From: JBKBIP01 sp046297495
GTDB lineage: Bacteria; Planctomycetota; Planctomycetia; Gemmatales; Gemmataceae
Reading direction: 5' to 3'
NCBI GenBank assembly: GCA_046297495.1
Contig: JBKBIP010000011.1
Span: 1-64,000, forward strand
DNA: 64,000 nucleotides
Numbering within the stretch: the first letter of the stretch is position 1; each line of letters begins with the position of its first letter. Position numbers and translations under genes: made by a program. This document shows, one piece after another, positions 7,690-17,388 of the stretch. Below the pieces are notes generated by a model. It worked only from the letters and a program-made list of their open reading frames with translations. It ran no database searches and was not told the origin of the DNA.

Positions 7690-10137
7690 TCACTCGCTCG
7701 CCTCTTTGGTGTCATTCTCAAAGCAGTAAATCACCCCTTCGCTGTTGGGAGCGTAGTACAAGGCGTCATAGGCGGGGACGGGGGACGGACAAGCATGGGA
7801 CAAAAACGTCCGGCTCCAGACCGTCTTGTCGCCGTCCCGAACGTGCATGACGTGCGAGCTGTTGGTGGTGTGGGAATACCACAGACCATTGATGTACACC
7901 GGGAAAATGCAGCCGCTGATGCGGCAGATGTCGTCGCGGCCCTGACTTTCCAGGAAGCGGTCGGTGAGGGCCTGCATGTAAAACGAGGTGCTCGGCTTGC
8001 CGCGCAGCTCATTCGGCGCGATTGTGGCGTCCGTCCAGAGCTGCTTGCCGGTACGGGCCTCGAAGCCGTGCGAGCCAGCGAGGTTGAACACCACCAGCGT
8101 CCCCTTGCGGGCGGCGAGCCGCGACCGATTTTCGATGAACACCTGGTCATTCCGCCAGACGACCTTGCCGGTTTGGATGTCCAGGGCGAGTGTGGCCCCC
8201 GGCAGCGTCTCCGTCTTGCTCACCGAGACACACCATAGACCATCACTCAGCACGCCGGAAAAGCGGCGTGGGTGCCGCGAGCTGCGCGTTGCGTAAAAGG
8301 CCTGGATGTCATCCAGAGGTTGCTTCCAAACGAGCTGTCCGGTCTTGCCGTCGTAGGCGACCGCTTCGAGCCGGCCATCGTCTCCCCCTTGACAGACGAA
8401 GACGCGTCCATTCGCCGCCGTGACGCCGTCCGAGTTGAAGTAGTAAGCAGTGGGGATCGGTTTGTGCCACAGCACCCGGCCTGTGGCGGCGTCATGGCAC
8501 CACAGCCCTTCGCCGTTCGGTCCTCCCCACCAGCCGCGGAAATAGGGGCTGGTCGGCAGCCCGCCCCGGACACGGAGCAGGTACAACCGGCCGTCCGCGT
8601 AAGTCGGGGAAGGACGGGATTCGACCCCCGCGTGATGCGTCTTCCAAACAATCTCCCCGGTGCCGGCGTCCAGCGCCACCAGCGGCCCCATGCGCCCCGC
8701 GCCGAACACTTTCCCTTCGGCGACGATCATGTTCCCTTTGAAGGTGCTCCACACGCGCGACCGCCAACGGATGCGGAAGGGGGGCTTCACGGGCGCATCC
8801 TCGGCCACGCAGCCGAAGCCCATGTCGCCGCCGCTCGTCACCCATTCGCGCCCGGCGGGCACCGATGGCGCGGGGCGCTTCCAGGCTGGTCCCGGGAACG
8901 GCGCACGCACGATGGGCGCTTCCTTCCCTGATCCCAGGCCGTACAAGATGCCATCCTCGCCGCCGAAGAACACCCGGCCATCGACCACCGCCGGGGAGGA
9001 GCTGACCGCGCCGTTCGGCTGTCCCGCGCCGGCGATGGCGAACTGCCAGACCGGCTTGCGGGTCGGTGGTGTCTTGCCACTCTCGCCCGCCAACGGCAGG
9101 AAGTACACAATTCCCTGTTCACTACCGATGACCAGTACATCCTGGGCCAGAGCGGGAGAAGAATGAAAACCGCCATCGTACAAGGCTTCCGGAGCCGCAC
9201 GCCACAATTCGCGGAATTGCTTGGCTTCGAGATCGAACTCCCAACACTTGCTCCCGCGATGCAACTGATTGCCGCGCACCGAAGGGGTGATGCGGGAATC
9301 ATTGGAACCTGCCTCGACTGCCTTGCCGAGTCCGTGAAACCAGCCCGATTCACTGTCATAACTTTGGGAAGCAAAGTCGTCGTCGCCGAGAAACACCGGT
9401 CCCCCTGTCGGAGCAAAGTATCCCCCCGCCGGTCGGCCACGCTCGATCATCTCGACCTGGTCCCCCTGATCTTCCAGTCGGTAGGCATTGGCCCGCGTTG
9501 TCCCCGCGAAGAAGATGAGCCGTTTGCCTTTGACGGCGAATTCGGTGATGCTCGTGTTCCCGCCGCTGAAGGTCCACAAAACTTTCCCATGGGGATCGAT
9601 CTTGGTCAGCTTGCCGTCGAAGGTGCTGAAGTAAATGGCGCCATTGGCCACCGCCGGTGCCGCGAGCACGCCCCCTTCGGCGGCCACGCGCGTGATTAGC
9701 TGGCCCGTCGCGGCGTCATGGATCGCCAGGTGTCCCGCCGTCGAACCGACATACACCTTGCCCTCATACACGGCGGGGGACGAACTGTTATTGATGCCGC
9801 CGTTCTCTGCCGACCACACCACGCGGTTGGTCCGGCTATCCACGCAGACCAGATGGCCGCGCGCGTCTTGCACGTATACCCGCTCCCCCACGACGGCCGG
9901 CGAAGCGTAGATGGGAGCCGGCAGCTGCACCGCCATGACGCGCGTGAGCGGCAACGTCAATTTGGCTTGCGGGTTGTCCCCCGTGCGGGCGGCATCCCCT
10001 TTGTACTGCGGCCAGGCATCGGCCGCGGCGCCCGGATCAGCCTCTCCCCCGACGGCCACGCCCGGTCCCCACGCCGTCAGCGCGCCGAGCAATATCCACA
10101 TCATCCTCACGCGGCGCCGACTCAACGGACAGAGCAT
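7690..10137 (-). CDS. Secreted PQQ-type beta-propeller repeat protein
   Basis: 815 residues. The start at 10137 is chosen because TGAGGAG lies at ribosome-site distance and the protein then begins with a basic region and a signal-type hydrophobic segment ('MMWILLGALTAWGPGVAVGGEA'). The mature chain consists of repeated propeller blades with the PQQ-repeat wording 'VYVQDARGHLVCVDSRTNRVVWSAE', 'VYVGSTAGHLAIHDAATGQLI', 'IYFSTFDGKLTKIDPHGKVLWTF', 'VFFGGEDGILYGL' and 'LVALDAGTGEIVWKT', covering nearly the whole length (two propellers are possible). Such proteins are periplasmic or cell-surface scaffolds or enzymes. No dehydrogenase catalytic residues could be assigned, so PQQ binding itself is not claimed. 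Confidence 0.87.
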   Translation of the reverse strand: MLCPLSRRRVRMMWILLGALTAWGPGVAVGGEADPGAAADAWPQYKGDAARTGDNPQAKLTLPLTRVMAVQLPAPIYASPAVVGERVYVQDARGHLVCVDSRTNRVVWSAENGGINNSSSPAVYEGKVYVGSTAGHLAIHDAATGQLITRVAAEGGVLAAPAVANGAIYFSTFDGKLTKIDPHGKVLWTFSGGNTSITEFAVKGKRLIFFAGTTRANAYRLEDQGDQVEMIERGRPAGGYFAPTGGPVFLGDDDFASQSYDSESGWFHGLGKAVEAGSNDSRITPSVRGNQLHRGSKCWEFDLEAKQFRELWRAAPEALYDGGFHSSPALAQDVLVIGSEQGIVYFLPLAGESGKTPPTRKPVWQFAIAGAGQPNGAVSSSPAVVDGRVFFGGEDGILYGLGSGKEAPIVRAPFPGPAWKRPAPSVPAGREWVTSGGDMGFGCVAEDAPVKPPFRIRWRSRVWSTFKGNMIVAEGKVFGAGRMGPLVALDAGTGEIVWKTHHAGVESRPSPTYADGRLYLLRVRGGLPTSPYFRGWWGGPNGEGLWCHDAATGRVLWHKPIPTAYYFNSDGVTAANGRVFVCQGGDDGRLEAVAYDGKTGQLVWKQPLDDIQAFYATRSSRHPRRFSGVLSDGLWCVSVSKTETLPGATLALDIQTGKVVWRNDQVFIENRSRLAARKGTLVVFNLAGSHGFEARTGKQLWTDATIAPNELRGKPSTSFYMQALTDRFLESQGRDDICRISGCIFPVYINGLWYSHTTNSSHVMHVRDGDKTVWSRTFLSHACPSPVPAYDALYYAPNSEGVIYCFENDTKEASE

Positions 10138-10204
10138 GGTGAAACTCCTCAGGGAATGAATTTGATGAAAAAAACCTTCTTGCTGGCATGACGGAAGCGG
10201 AAAC

Positions 10205-10294
10205 TCAACCCAGCAACCCATCGATGACCCGGCCAATGACCAAGTGATGGGGCCGGTCGATGCAGCCCCGGTTGCGGTTCGTTTGGTGAGTCAT
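10205..10294 (-). CDS. Possible 29-residue small ORF
   Basis: ATG complementary to 10292-10294 with AAGG about seven bases upstream; product MTHQTNRNRGCIDRPHHLVI and nine more residues, rich in Arg and His. Third codon positions are GC-rich like those of real genes here. It lies 67 bases upstream of the beta-propeller gene on the same strand. No family is recognised, and it could be chance. Confidence 0.3.
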   Translation of the reverse strand: MTHQTNRNRGCIDRPHHLVIGRVIDGLLG

Positions 10295-10409
10295 GGTAAA
10301 ACCTTCGTTTCCTTTTTCCCCGATTATCGCTTCTTGGGCGCGGCTGTCAATCAAAACGGCTGGCGAAAAGCTGATGCCCCCGCTCGCCACGAACTATTCC
10401 CCGCCGCCG

Positions 10410-10886
10410 TTAATTGCCTCTTGGCTGCCGGAACAGCACCATGTCATGGCGGCGAATTTGTAGGCCGGGCAAGCCGTCGCCGCGTGGACCGAGGGTGTAC
10501 ACGCCGAACTTGCCGGTAGTCGTCTCGGCGACATACAACGCCGCCTGCCCCTGGCTGATTTGGCCGGTGGTCATCAGAAAATGCACATCCTGGCGCGGCG
10601 GAATGCCGAACTCGGTGACCAGGTCCACTTCGGCCCAGCCGGCGATCTTGCCCTGGTTGCGATCCACCACCGTGCCCAGCAGCTTGCCGCCGCGATAATC
10701 GAGCAACCAGATGCCATCCGTGGTAGCGCCGGGCGTCAGCGTCACGGCACCGGTACACATCACGAAATCCTCGAAACGATCGTTGGCGGCCCAGACGGGT
10801 TGCTCGTGGCTCCGAAACACTCCCACGCTCACGCCCCCCAAGACCAGTCCCACCAACAACCACGCCACACGGCTGGGAATGTGCAT
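10410..10886 (-). CDS. Hypothetical single-pass anchored protein
   Basis: 158 residues. The start at 10886 is chosen over longer frames because AGGAG lies upstream (TTAGGAGACAAACG) and the protein opens with a signal anchor 'VAWLLVGLVLGGVSVGVF'. The mature part includes 'FEDFVMCTGAVTLTPGATTDGIWLLDYRGGKLLGTVVDR', 'DVHFLMTTGQISQGQAALYVAET' and 'GKFGVYTLGPRGDG'. This is a beta-rich pattern (a seemingly six-stranded small domain) that I associate with conserved planctomycete hypotheticals but cannot name. Function unknown. It is divergent from the endonuclease/phosphatase-fold gene, with about 180 bases between them. Confidence 0.75.
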   Translation of the reverse strand: MHIPSRVAWLLVGLVLGGVSVGVFRSHEQPVWAANDRFEDFVMCTGAVTLTPGATTDGIWLLDYRGGKLLGTVVDRNQGKIAGWAEVDLVTEFGIPPRQDVHFLMTTGQISQGQAALYVAETTTGKFGVYTLGPRGDGLPGLQIRRHDMVLFRQPRGN

Positions 10887-11067
10887 CGTTTGTCTCCTAA
10901 TCGAATGCGCTAATGGAATCGGCTTACTATAACCATTGGCGCGGCTGGCCACCAATAGGGCTTGGCGGTGGCGCGTGGTCGATGGTTTAATGCGGTCTAG
11001 GTTCGCGGGCCACGTTAGCACCGCGGGGCGCGGCGCCCATGACGGGATGTTCCACGGAGGCGGAAAA

Positions 11068-12192
11068 ATGACAAAGCAAGAACGGAAAACGTTTCTGTTC
11101 CTGGGCGTGTTGCTGGCTTTGTTGCTGGTGATTGTCGGCCAGTTTTGGTCGAGCTATCGCAGCCGGTCGGAGGTGCCCGAGGAGGGGTATCTCTTCTGTT
11201 TCTGGAACGTCGAAAATTTATTCGATGACCGCGCGGATGGCCGCAATTTCCCGGCGGATCAACAGTATGACGAATGGTTCAGCGGCCAGCCCACGGATTT
11301 GCGCCAGAAGCTGGATAATTTAAGTCATGCTATTGTCAACATGAACGCCCGGCGCGGGCCGGACATCCTGGCCCTGGCGGAGGTGGAAAACATCCGCGCC
11401 GCCCAATTGCTGCAAGACACATTGAATCGCCGACTGCCGCCGGAACTGGCGTACAAGAACCTCCTCATGAAGGAACAAACCAGCGGCCGCCACATCGCGC
11501 CGGCCATCCTGACGCGCTTGCCGGTGCGCGGCAACAAGACCCAACTCTTGGGCAGCCGGATGCGCACCTTGGAAGGGCATCTCGTCGTCAACGGCTATGA
11601 TCTGGTGGTGGTCGTTTCCCACTGGACCTCGCGTGTCACCGACAAGGACGGCAGCCGGCGCTGCCGATATGGCGAGCAGATTTACGGACAATACAAAGCT
11701 ATGTCAATCAGCAATCCCGACGTGGCGTTCCTGGTGTGTGGCGACTTCAACGATCCCCCCAGCGCGCGCAGCGTCACCACCTGTTTGCGCGCCGTCGGCG
11801 ACCAGGAGGCCGTGCTGCACGCCCCGCACACGGAGCCTTTGTTGTACAACCTGTTCGCGCCGCTGGAGGCCAAGGGACAAGGAACCTTGTATTACAGGGG
11901 GAAATGGGATTTGTTCGATCAAATCGCCGTGTCGCCGGCGCTGCTACGCAATCAGGTGGGCTGGGTGTGTCTGCCGCGAACCGCCCAGGTGTTCAACACC
12001 TTGTACCAACCCGGCGATCCCACGCGCCAACCGTGGCGCTTCGGCGACCCAAAAGACAGCGGACCGCGCGGCTACAGCGATCATTTCCCGGTGACGGTGC
12101 GGCTGAACGTGTTGGCGAAAAAGCCTGTCGTTCCCACGTTCGCTCCAGCAACGAAACGCCACGCCACGACGCTGTCGCCGGTTGGTGAGTGA
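11068..12192 (+). CDS. Endonuclease/exonuclease/phosphatase-fold protein, membrane anchored
   Basis: 374 residues. ATG at 11068 with GGAGGCGGA upstream; longer in-frame starts (from 10936) lack a ribosome site. Residues about 9-26 form a transmembrane anchor. The catalytic domain then shows the family signatures: 'FCFWNVENLFDDRADG' (metal/phosphate-binding N and E), 'PDILALAEVEN', 'VVVSHWTSR', 'FLVCGDFNDPPSA' (GDFN motif) and the terminal 'GYSDHFPVTVRL' (SDH motif, catalytic His). Members hydrolyse phosphodiesters in nucleic acids, lipids or nucleotides; with an N-terminal anchor this one probably acts in the periplasm. The substrate cannot be told. Confidence 0.88.
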   Translation: MTKQERKTFLFLGVLLALLLVIVGQFWSSYRSRSEVPEEGYLFCFWNVENLFDDRADGRNFPADQQYDEWFSGQPTDLRQKLDNLSHAIVNMNARRGPDILALAEVENIRAAQLLQDTLNRRLPPELAYKNLLMKEQTSGRHIAPAILTRLPVRGNKTQLLGSRMRTLEGHLVVNGYDLVVVVSHWTSRVTDKDGSRRCRYGEQIYGQYKAMSISNPDVAFLVCGDFNDPPSARSVTTCLRAVGDQEAVLHAPHTEPLLYNLFAPLEAKGQGTLYYRGKWDLFDQIAVSPALLRNQVGWVCLPRTAQVFNTLYQPGDPTRQPWRFGDPKDSGPRGYSDHFPVTVRLNVLAKKPVVPTFAPATKRHATTLSPVGE

Positions 12193-12256
12193 ATAAGATA
12201 GATCCATGTTCAATCGTTTCGCCTGCTTTTCCCCGCAACATCTTGGAGGAACTCCC

Positions 12257-13879
12257 ATGCGCCGCTTCTTGATCGTCATGCTGTTGTCTCTGATGTCTGC
12301 CCCGGCTTGGGGCCAGGACCAGGAATATGATGTCGTCATTTACGGCGGTACGTCGTCGGGCATCGCGGCGGCGGTGCAGACGGCACGCATGGGCAAATCG
12401 GTGGTGCTCATCGAGCCGAGCCAGCATCTCGGCGGCTTGACGACTGGCGGCTTAGGCTGGACCGACACCGGCAACAAGACCGTCATCGGCGGCATTTCGC
12501 GCGAGTTCTATCAACGGGTCAAGAAACATTACGATCAACCTTCGGCCTGGGTGTATGGCAAGCCGGAACAGTACAAATTATATCGCCCCGCTGAGGACGC
12601 CATGTGGACCTTCGAGCCGAAGGTAGCCGAGCAAATCTACGAGGACATGATCCGGGAACACAAAATCCCCGTCGTTCGCCGGCAGCGCCTTGACCGCCAA
12701 GCCGGCGTCCAGAAAAAAGGTCAACGCATTGTCTCGATCACGATGGAATCAGGGCAGACCTATCGCGGCCAAATGTTCATCGACGCCACCTATGAAGGAG
12801 ACCTGATGGCGGCGGCGGGGGTGTCCTACCATGTGGGGCGCGAGAGCAACGCCAAGTACGGCGAGACGCTCAACGGCGTGCAGACCAAGAACAACACGCA
12901 CAATCACCGCTTCGTCAAGCCGGTGGATCCCTACCTCAAGCCCGGCGACCCGTCCAGCGGCCTCCTCCCGGGCATTCAAGGGGACGGCCCCGGCAAGGAA
13001 GGGGACGGCGACCGGCGCGTGCAGGCCTATTGCTACCGCATGTGCATGTCCAATGTGCCGGCCAACCGCGTGCCGTTCCCCAAGCCGGAAGAGTACGACG
13101 AGCTTCGCTATGAATTGCTACTGCGCAACTTCGAGGCTGGCGACTTGCGCTTGCCACTCAAGATCGACATGATGCCCAACGGCAAGACCGACACCAACAA
13201 CAATTGCGCCGTCTCCACCGACAACATCGGCATGAACTACGCTTATCCCGAAGCTAGCTACACTGAGCGCGACCGCATCCTGAAAGAACATGAAACTTAT
13301 CAGAAAGGCTTGATGTGGACGTTGGCCCATCATCCGCGCGTGCCGGAGAAGATTCGCCAGCAGATGAGTTCCTGGGGCTTGGCCAAGGATGAGTTCACCG
13401 ACAATGGCAACTGGCCACGCCAGCTTTATATCCGCGAAGCCCGCCGCATGGTCAGCGACTACGTCACCACCGAGCACGATTGCCGCCGCCAGCGCGTTGC
13501 CGAGGATTCGGTGGGGCTAGGCTCCTACAACATGGACTCGCACAACGTCCAGCGCTACGTCACCCCCGACGGCCACGTCCAGAACGAGGGGGACATTCAA
13601 GTATCCCCCGGCGGCCCCTACGTCATCGGCTACCGTTCCATCATCCCCAAACGCGGCGAGGTGGAAAACCTGCTGGTGCCGGTGTGCGTCTCCTCATCGC
13701 ACATCGCTTACGGTTCGATCCGCATGGAGCCGGTGTTCATGATCCTCGGCCAATCCGCCGCCACCGCCGCTGTGCAAGCCATTGAGAAGGGCACCAGCGT
13801 CCAGGACGTATCCTATGCCAAGCTGCGCGAACGCTTGCTGGCGGATAAGCAGGTCTTGGATTTGCCGGGGAGGAAGTAA
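12257..13879 (+). CDS. Secreted FAD-dependent oxidoreductase
   Basis: 540 residues. ATG at 12257 with TTGGAGGAACT upstream; the signal peptide covers residues 1-20 (cleavage near AWG-QDQ). Immediately after it comes the Rossmann dinucleotide-binding fingerprint 'YDVVIYGGTSSGIAAAVQ' followed by 'VVLIEPSQHLGGLTTGGLGWTD', typical of the FAD-dependent oxidoreductase family Pfam FAD_oxidored (PF12831). 'MFIDATYEGDLMAAAGVSY' and the C-terminal 'SSHIAYGSIRMEPVFMILGQSAATAA' are further family blocks. Such exported flavoproteins are common in planctomycetes and are usually near sugar- or sulfatase-related genes. The substrate is unknown. Confidence 0.9.
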   Translation: MRRFLIVMLLSLMSAPAWGQDQEYDVVIYGGTSSGIAAAVQTARMGKSVVLIEPSQHLGGLTTGGLGWTDTGNKTVIGGISREFYQRVKKHYDQPSAWVYGKPEQYKLYRPAEDAMWTFEPKVAEQIYEDMIREHKIPVVRRQRLDRQAGVQKKGQRIVSITMESGQTYRGQMFIDATYEGDLMAAAGVSYHVGRESNAKYGETLNGVQTKNNTHNHRFVKPVDPYLKPGDPSSGLLPGIQGDGPGKEGDGDRRVQAYCYRMCMSNVPANRVPFPKPEEYDELRYELLLRNFEAGDLRLPLKIDMMPNGKTDTNNNCAVSTDNIGMNYAYPEASYTERDRILKEHETYQKGLMWTLAHHPRVPEKIRQQMSSWGLAKDEFTDNGNWPRQLYIREARRMVSDYVTTEHDCRRQRVAEDSVGLGSYNMDSHNVQRYVTPDGHVQNEGDIQVSPGGPYVIGYRSIIPKRGEVENLLVPVCVSSSHIAYGSIRMEPVFMILGQSAATAAVQAIEKGTSVQDVSYAKLRERLLADKQVLDLPGRK

Positions 13880-14091
13880 GAATCTTACCAAGCAGTGATA
13901 GCAAGGCGCTAGCCTCTGTGGTCAAGGGATGCCGCCGGATAGATGCCCACTTCTACACGAGTCCAATCGTGCATCGGCATGGTGGGCCTTGCCGAAGGCA
14001 ATCAATTCCATTTCATTGCAACCGTGGCGAGCGCAAGGCGTAAGCGTCCCGGTGACAGTCCGCATGGACGACGTGCGACTATCGGGGATGC

Positions 14092-14643
14092 TCATCCAAA
14101 TATCTCCGCCACCCGGCAGCGGAAACCTGGAATGACATGGTTTCCGTCCAGCTCATCGGCGCTGGTCAAAATCGTGACATCGGTAGGCGAGCGATAGACA
14201 CTGACGGTGCGGCAGCGCGGATTCACCACCCAGACCAATCGCGCCCCCGCAGTCAACCAATCATCCACTTTTTCCTCGACGGCAATCAGAGTATCACGGG
14301 GAGAAATAACCTCGACGACTAAATCAGGCGCTCCCGGCCAGAAGCTGCGTGGAATGCCGGTCGCGGGGATGCGCTCCTGTCGCACGAAGGCAATGCCAGG
14401 AGCGCGAACCGTATCGGGATTGCGGGCGATCCCGAATCCCGTCTCCGCGCCAAGCACGACACCCAACTGATTCGATTTCACATGCTGAGTCAAAGGCGCT
14501 GCCAGATTCATTCCGATAAAGCCGTGTTCGCCGCCACTGGGAGGCATGGTGTGTACTTCTCCTCGAATCAATTCATGTCTCATGCCGTCATCGGGTAAGT
14601 GCCAAAATTCATCGGCGGTCAGCAATTGATGTACGGTGCTCAT
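14092..14643 (-). CDS. Uma2 family (DUF820) putative restriction-like nuclease
   Basis: 183 residues. Start at 14643 with GGGGAAG upstream. The PD-(D/E)xK-type core is visible: 'HELIRGEVHTMPP', 'APGIAFVRQERIP', and 'APDLVVEVISPRDTLIAVEEKVDDWLTAG' holding the D...ExE...K arrangement, then 'ARLVWVVNPRCRTVSVYR'. Uma2 proteins are a very large, poorly characterised family, expanded in planctomycetes and cyanobacteria, and usually occur as stand-alone genes. Neighbours give no further clue. The roughly 210 bases upstream of this gene's 3' end hold no recognisable gene. Confidence 0.9.
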   Translation of the reverse strand: MSTVHQLLTADEFWHLPDDGMRHELIRGEVHTMPPSGGEHGFIGMNLAAPLTQHVKSNQLGVVLGAETGFGIARNPDTVRAPGIAFVRQERIPATGIPRSFWPGAPDLVVEVISPRDTLIAVEEKVDDWLTAGARLVWVVNPRCRTVSVYRSPTDVTILTSADELDGNHVIPGFRCRVAEIFG

Positions 14644-14701
14644 CGCTTTCTTCCCCTGCGTTTGTCTGGTTCTCGCATGACCATTTCCCAACCCGCCGCG
14701 C

Positions 14702-17173
14702 TTAGTGATTGAACAAAAACTCCTTTCCCGTCAACACGGCCCAGAATAGGTCTTCCAGCGCTTGCCGGCGAGTGGTGTCCGGGTCGGCGGCGGCGTCGGC
14801 TAGTAGGGTCTGGAAGTTTTTCACCTCGGTCGCGGTTGGGGCGCGGCTCAGGGACAGCAGAAAGACGCGGCGAATGGCCGTTTCATCGTCGATGTGCTCC
14901 TGGACCCATTGTTCCACGCGACAATGCTTATCGCGCAGCTTGTCGTTGAGCGTCTGGCCGTTGTTCAGGTGCAGGGCCTGGCCTACTGTAGCATCTTCTT
15001 GGCGTTCGCAAGCGCACGTCCGCGACCGTTCGGGCCGGCCGAAGGAATCAAGGAAGCGGGAGACAAGCTGCGTGTCCGGCAGCTGCAAGGCGCGCGTGCC
15101 CAAGGGGTAGGAGTTGTTGTTGGCCACGCCGCCGCTGGTGCCGACGCGGACCTGCGTGAACGGGGTAGGCACGTTCGTCACTTGCGCGTAGGCATCCAGC
15201 ACCACCTCCGCCGGCAGTCGGCGAATCAGGTAGCGCGCGTAAAACCGATCATCCGTTTCATTGCCCGGCACTGGGACCGATGACCGCTGATAAGTCGCCG
15301 AATTCATGATGACGCGGATTAAGTGCTTGACATCATAACGATGCGCGATGAAATCCTGGGCCAAGGCGTCGAGCAAGGGGGGGTTGGTCGGCGGGTTGGT
15401 TTGCCGCAGATCGTCCTCGGCTTCGACCAGCCCCCGCCCCAGGAAGTTGCGCCACACGCGATTGACAAACGCGGGGGCGAAGTACGGATTGTCCTTGGCC
15501 GTCAGCCAGTCGGCGAAATACTGGCGACGGTCGGCGCGACTATCGAGCGGCAGCGGCTCGGCGTCGAGCGGGGCCGGCGGCAAGGGAACCGCGCGGCGCG
15601 GGTGCGGCACGTCCCCGCTGGGCTGGGTTTGGACCGTGACTTCCCCCTGCCGATCGCCGTTCTTCAGGGCCACGCGGGCGAACAGGTTGGCCATGCTCCA
15701 GTATTGATCCTGCGTCCATTTCTCCAGCGGATGATTGTGGCAGCGGGCGCAGGTGATGGACATACCCAGGAACGTCACCGCCGTGGTCTCGGCCAGCTCG
15801 GCCGTATCCTTGTGCAGCACGAAGTAATTGGCCGCCCCGTTGTGCAAGTTGCTGCCGTTGGCCGTAAGTAGCTCGCGGGCGAACTGATCCCAGGGCTTAT
15901 TGTCGGCCACGCTCCGGCGCACGAAATGATGGAACGACCACATGGCCGGCTGTGGCAGCTTGCGCGTCGAAACCAGCAGCAAGTCGGACCATTTGTAGGT
16001 CCAATAATCGACATACTCCGGCCGCTCCAGCAGGGCCTCAATAAGCCGGGCCCGCTTGTCGGGGGACGGGTCGCCGACAAAGCGTGTTACCTCTTCGGGC
16101 GTCGGCAAGATGCCCGCGCCGTCGAGGTAGGCCCGGCGGATAAACTCGTGATCGGTACACCGTGGCGACGGTGGCATGTTCAGGGAGCGTAGTTTTTGTA
16201 GCACCAGATCATCGATGTAATTGTGGCGCTCGGCGTGGGCGAACACCCGCGGCTCGATGGCGTTGGGCAAGGGGGCGGCCACCTGGTTGATGGCCACCAG
16301 GTTCGAGTACCAAACGGTGATGGCCGCCTCGCCGTGTCCCGCCACCGTCACCAGGCCGTCGTCATCGACGTGGGCCACGTTCTCCTCGGTGCTTTCGAAC
16401 TTGGCCCAGGCGGTCACGTCGCGGGTCGTGCCGTCGCTGTAGCGGGCCAGCACGACCAAGGGCAGCTGGTCCCCCGGCTGGAGGACCGCTCCGCCCGGCA
16501 ACACCTCCAGCCGTTGGATGCTGGCGTCCTCGTCGCGCGGCCCGGGCGCGCCCTGCGCGATCCATTCCGCGATCCATTGGTAATCGGTGGAGCCAATGTC
16601 GAGCTTCTGTCCGCCGCCGTGCTCCAGAACCAGCGTCGGCTTGAGCAACAGCAAGCTGCGCGCCGGTTGCCGGCGGTCAATGCGCCGGCCCAGCGCTTGC
16701 CGGGTGAGGACGAAATGGTCCGTTTCCGGGTCGTAGCCGCGCAGCGACAGTTTCAGTCCCCCTTTGCCGGCCAAGGCACCGTGACAGGCGCCGGAGTTGC
16801 AACCGGCCTTGGTCAAGATGGGGATGAGGTCATTGCGAAAGCTAGGCACGAATTCCGCTTGCGCCGGCCGCGCCGTCACCTTGGCCGTGGCTTTCTGGCT
16901 ATCCAGTGTCGCCGTGATGAGCGCCGTCCCCTCGCCGGTAGCTCGCACCGTGCCGCTGTCATCGACCGTGGCCACCTTCGGATCAGAGGAAACGAACTGG
17001 ACCCGCTCCGTCTGGGCGCCGACGACGCGCCCCTGCTGCTCACGGACTACGATAAGCCGTTGCGTCGCGCGCGGACCATGAAGCGTGACCTCGGCGGGCA
17101 GCAGCTTCAGCTCGGCGGCAGGCGCGGACAGCGCGCTAATGACAAGGAACCAGGTGGGAAGTAGTGTTTTCAT
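14702..17173 (-). CDS. DUF1549/DUF1553 protein with PSCyt1 and two Ig-like (Big2) regions
   Basis: 823 residues with a signal peptide (1-19). The order is: a BIG2-like Ig fold (about 25-100, 'DPKVATVDDSGTVRATGEGTALITA'); a PSCyt1-type segment with C-N-S-G-A-C-H ('GCNSGACHGALAGKGGLKLSL'); a second BIG2-like fold (about 220-300, 'RYSDGTTRDVTAWAKFES', 'VDDDGLVTVAGHGEAAITVWY'); DUF1549 (about 315-510, 'FIRRAYLDGAGILPTPEEV', 'CARCHNHPLEKWTQDQYW'); and DUF1553 (about 560-800, 'FVNRVWRNFLGRGLV', 'SRTCACERQEDATVGQALHLNNG'). Two haem-type cysteine motifs are present. Presumed secreted or outer-membrane-associated with unknown catalysis; the partner DUF1501 gene often found beside this family is not next to it. 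Confidence 0.88.
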   Translation of the reverse strand: MKTLLPTWFLVISALSAPAAELKLLPAEVTLHGPRATQRLIVVREQQGRVVGAQTERVQFVSSDPKVATVDDSGTVRATGEGTALITATLDSQKATAKVTARPAQAEFVPSFRNDLIPILTKAGCNSGACHGALAGKGGLKLSLRGYDPETDHFVLTRQALGRRIDRRQPARSLLLLKPTLVLEHGGGQKLDIGSTDYQWIAEWIAQGAPGPRDEDASIQRLEVLPGGAVLQPGDQLPLVVLARYSDGTTRDVTAWAKFESTEENVAHVDDDGLVTVAGHGEAAITVWYSNLVAINQVAAPLPNAIEPRVFAHAERHNYIDDLVLQKLRSLNMPPSPRCTDHEFIRRAYLDGAGILPTPEEVTRFVGDPSPDKRARLIEALLERPEYVDYWTYKWSDLLLVSTRKLPQPAMWSFHHFVRRSVADNKPWDQFARELLTANGSNLHNGAANYFVLHKDTAELAETTAVTFLGMSITCARCHNHPLEKWTQDQYWSMANLFARVALKNGDRQGEVTVQTQPSGDVPHPRRAVPLPPAPLDAEPLPLDSRADRRQYFADWLTAKDNPYFAPAFVNRVWRNFLGRGLVEAEDDLRQTNPPTNPPLLDALAQDFIAHRYDVKHLIRVIMNSATYQRSSVPVPGNETDDRFYARYLIRRLPAEVVLDAYAQVTNVPTPFTQVRVGTSGGVANNNSYPLGTRALQLPDTQLVSRFLDSFGRPERSRTCACERQEDATVGQALHLNNGQTLNDKLRDKHCRVEQWVQEHIDDETAIRRVFLLSLSRAPTATEVKNFQTLLADAAADPDTTRRQALEDLFWAVLTGKEFLFNH

Positions 17174-17388
17174 GGTGACATCGTCTTAGGGGGATTTCAT
17201 TATCAGCCGGCCGTTGAACATAAACGCGAACCGAATTCGCGTTTTGAACCAGATAATGGTTTCAGAGACTGTTGCCAAATGATTCCGAGGGAAAACCCAG
17301 CGCCTGGCGGGGTTGATCCCCGCCAGTCATCCGCGCGGCAGAGATCAACGCCGCCGCACGCCAGAAAAAATAGGCAAACCGACACAAC

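Noticed and set aside
6476..7693. Minus-strand ORF of 405 codons
   Set aside because: Shadow of the DUF1552 gene; its start lies in the 47-base repeat, whose translation (LMPLAMN...) is not a protein.
13943..14197. Short plus-strand ORF after the FAD oxidoreductase
   Set aside because: Overlaps the end of the Uma2 gene, lacks a ribosome site and resembles no family.
16223..17164. Plus-strand ORF of 313 codons
   Set aside because: Shadow of the DUF1549/DUF1553 gene in a GC-rich frame; no start signal and no family.
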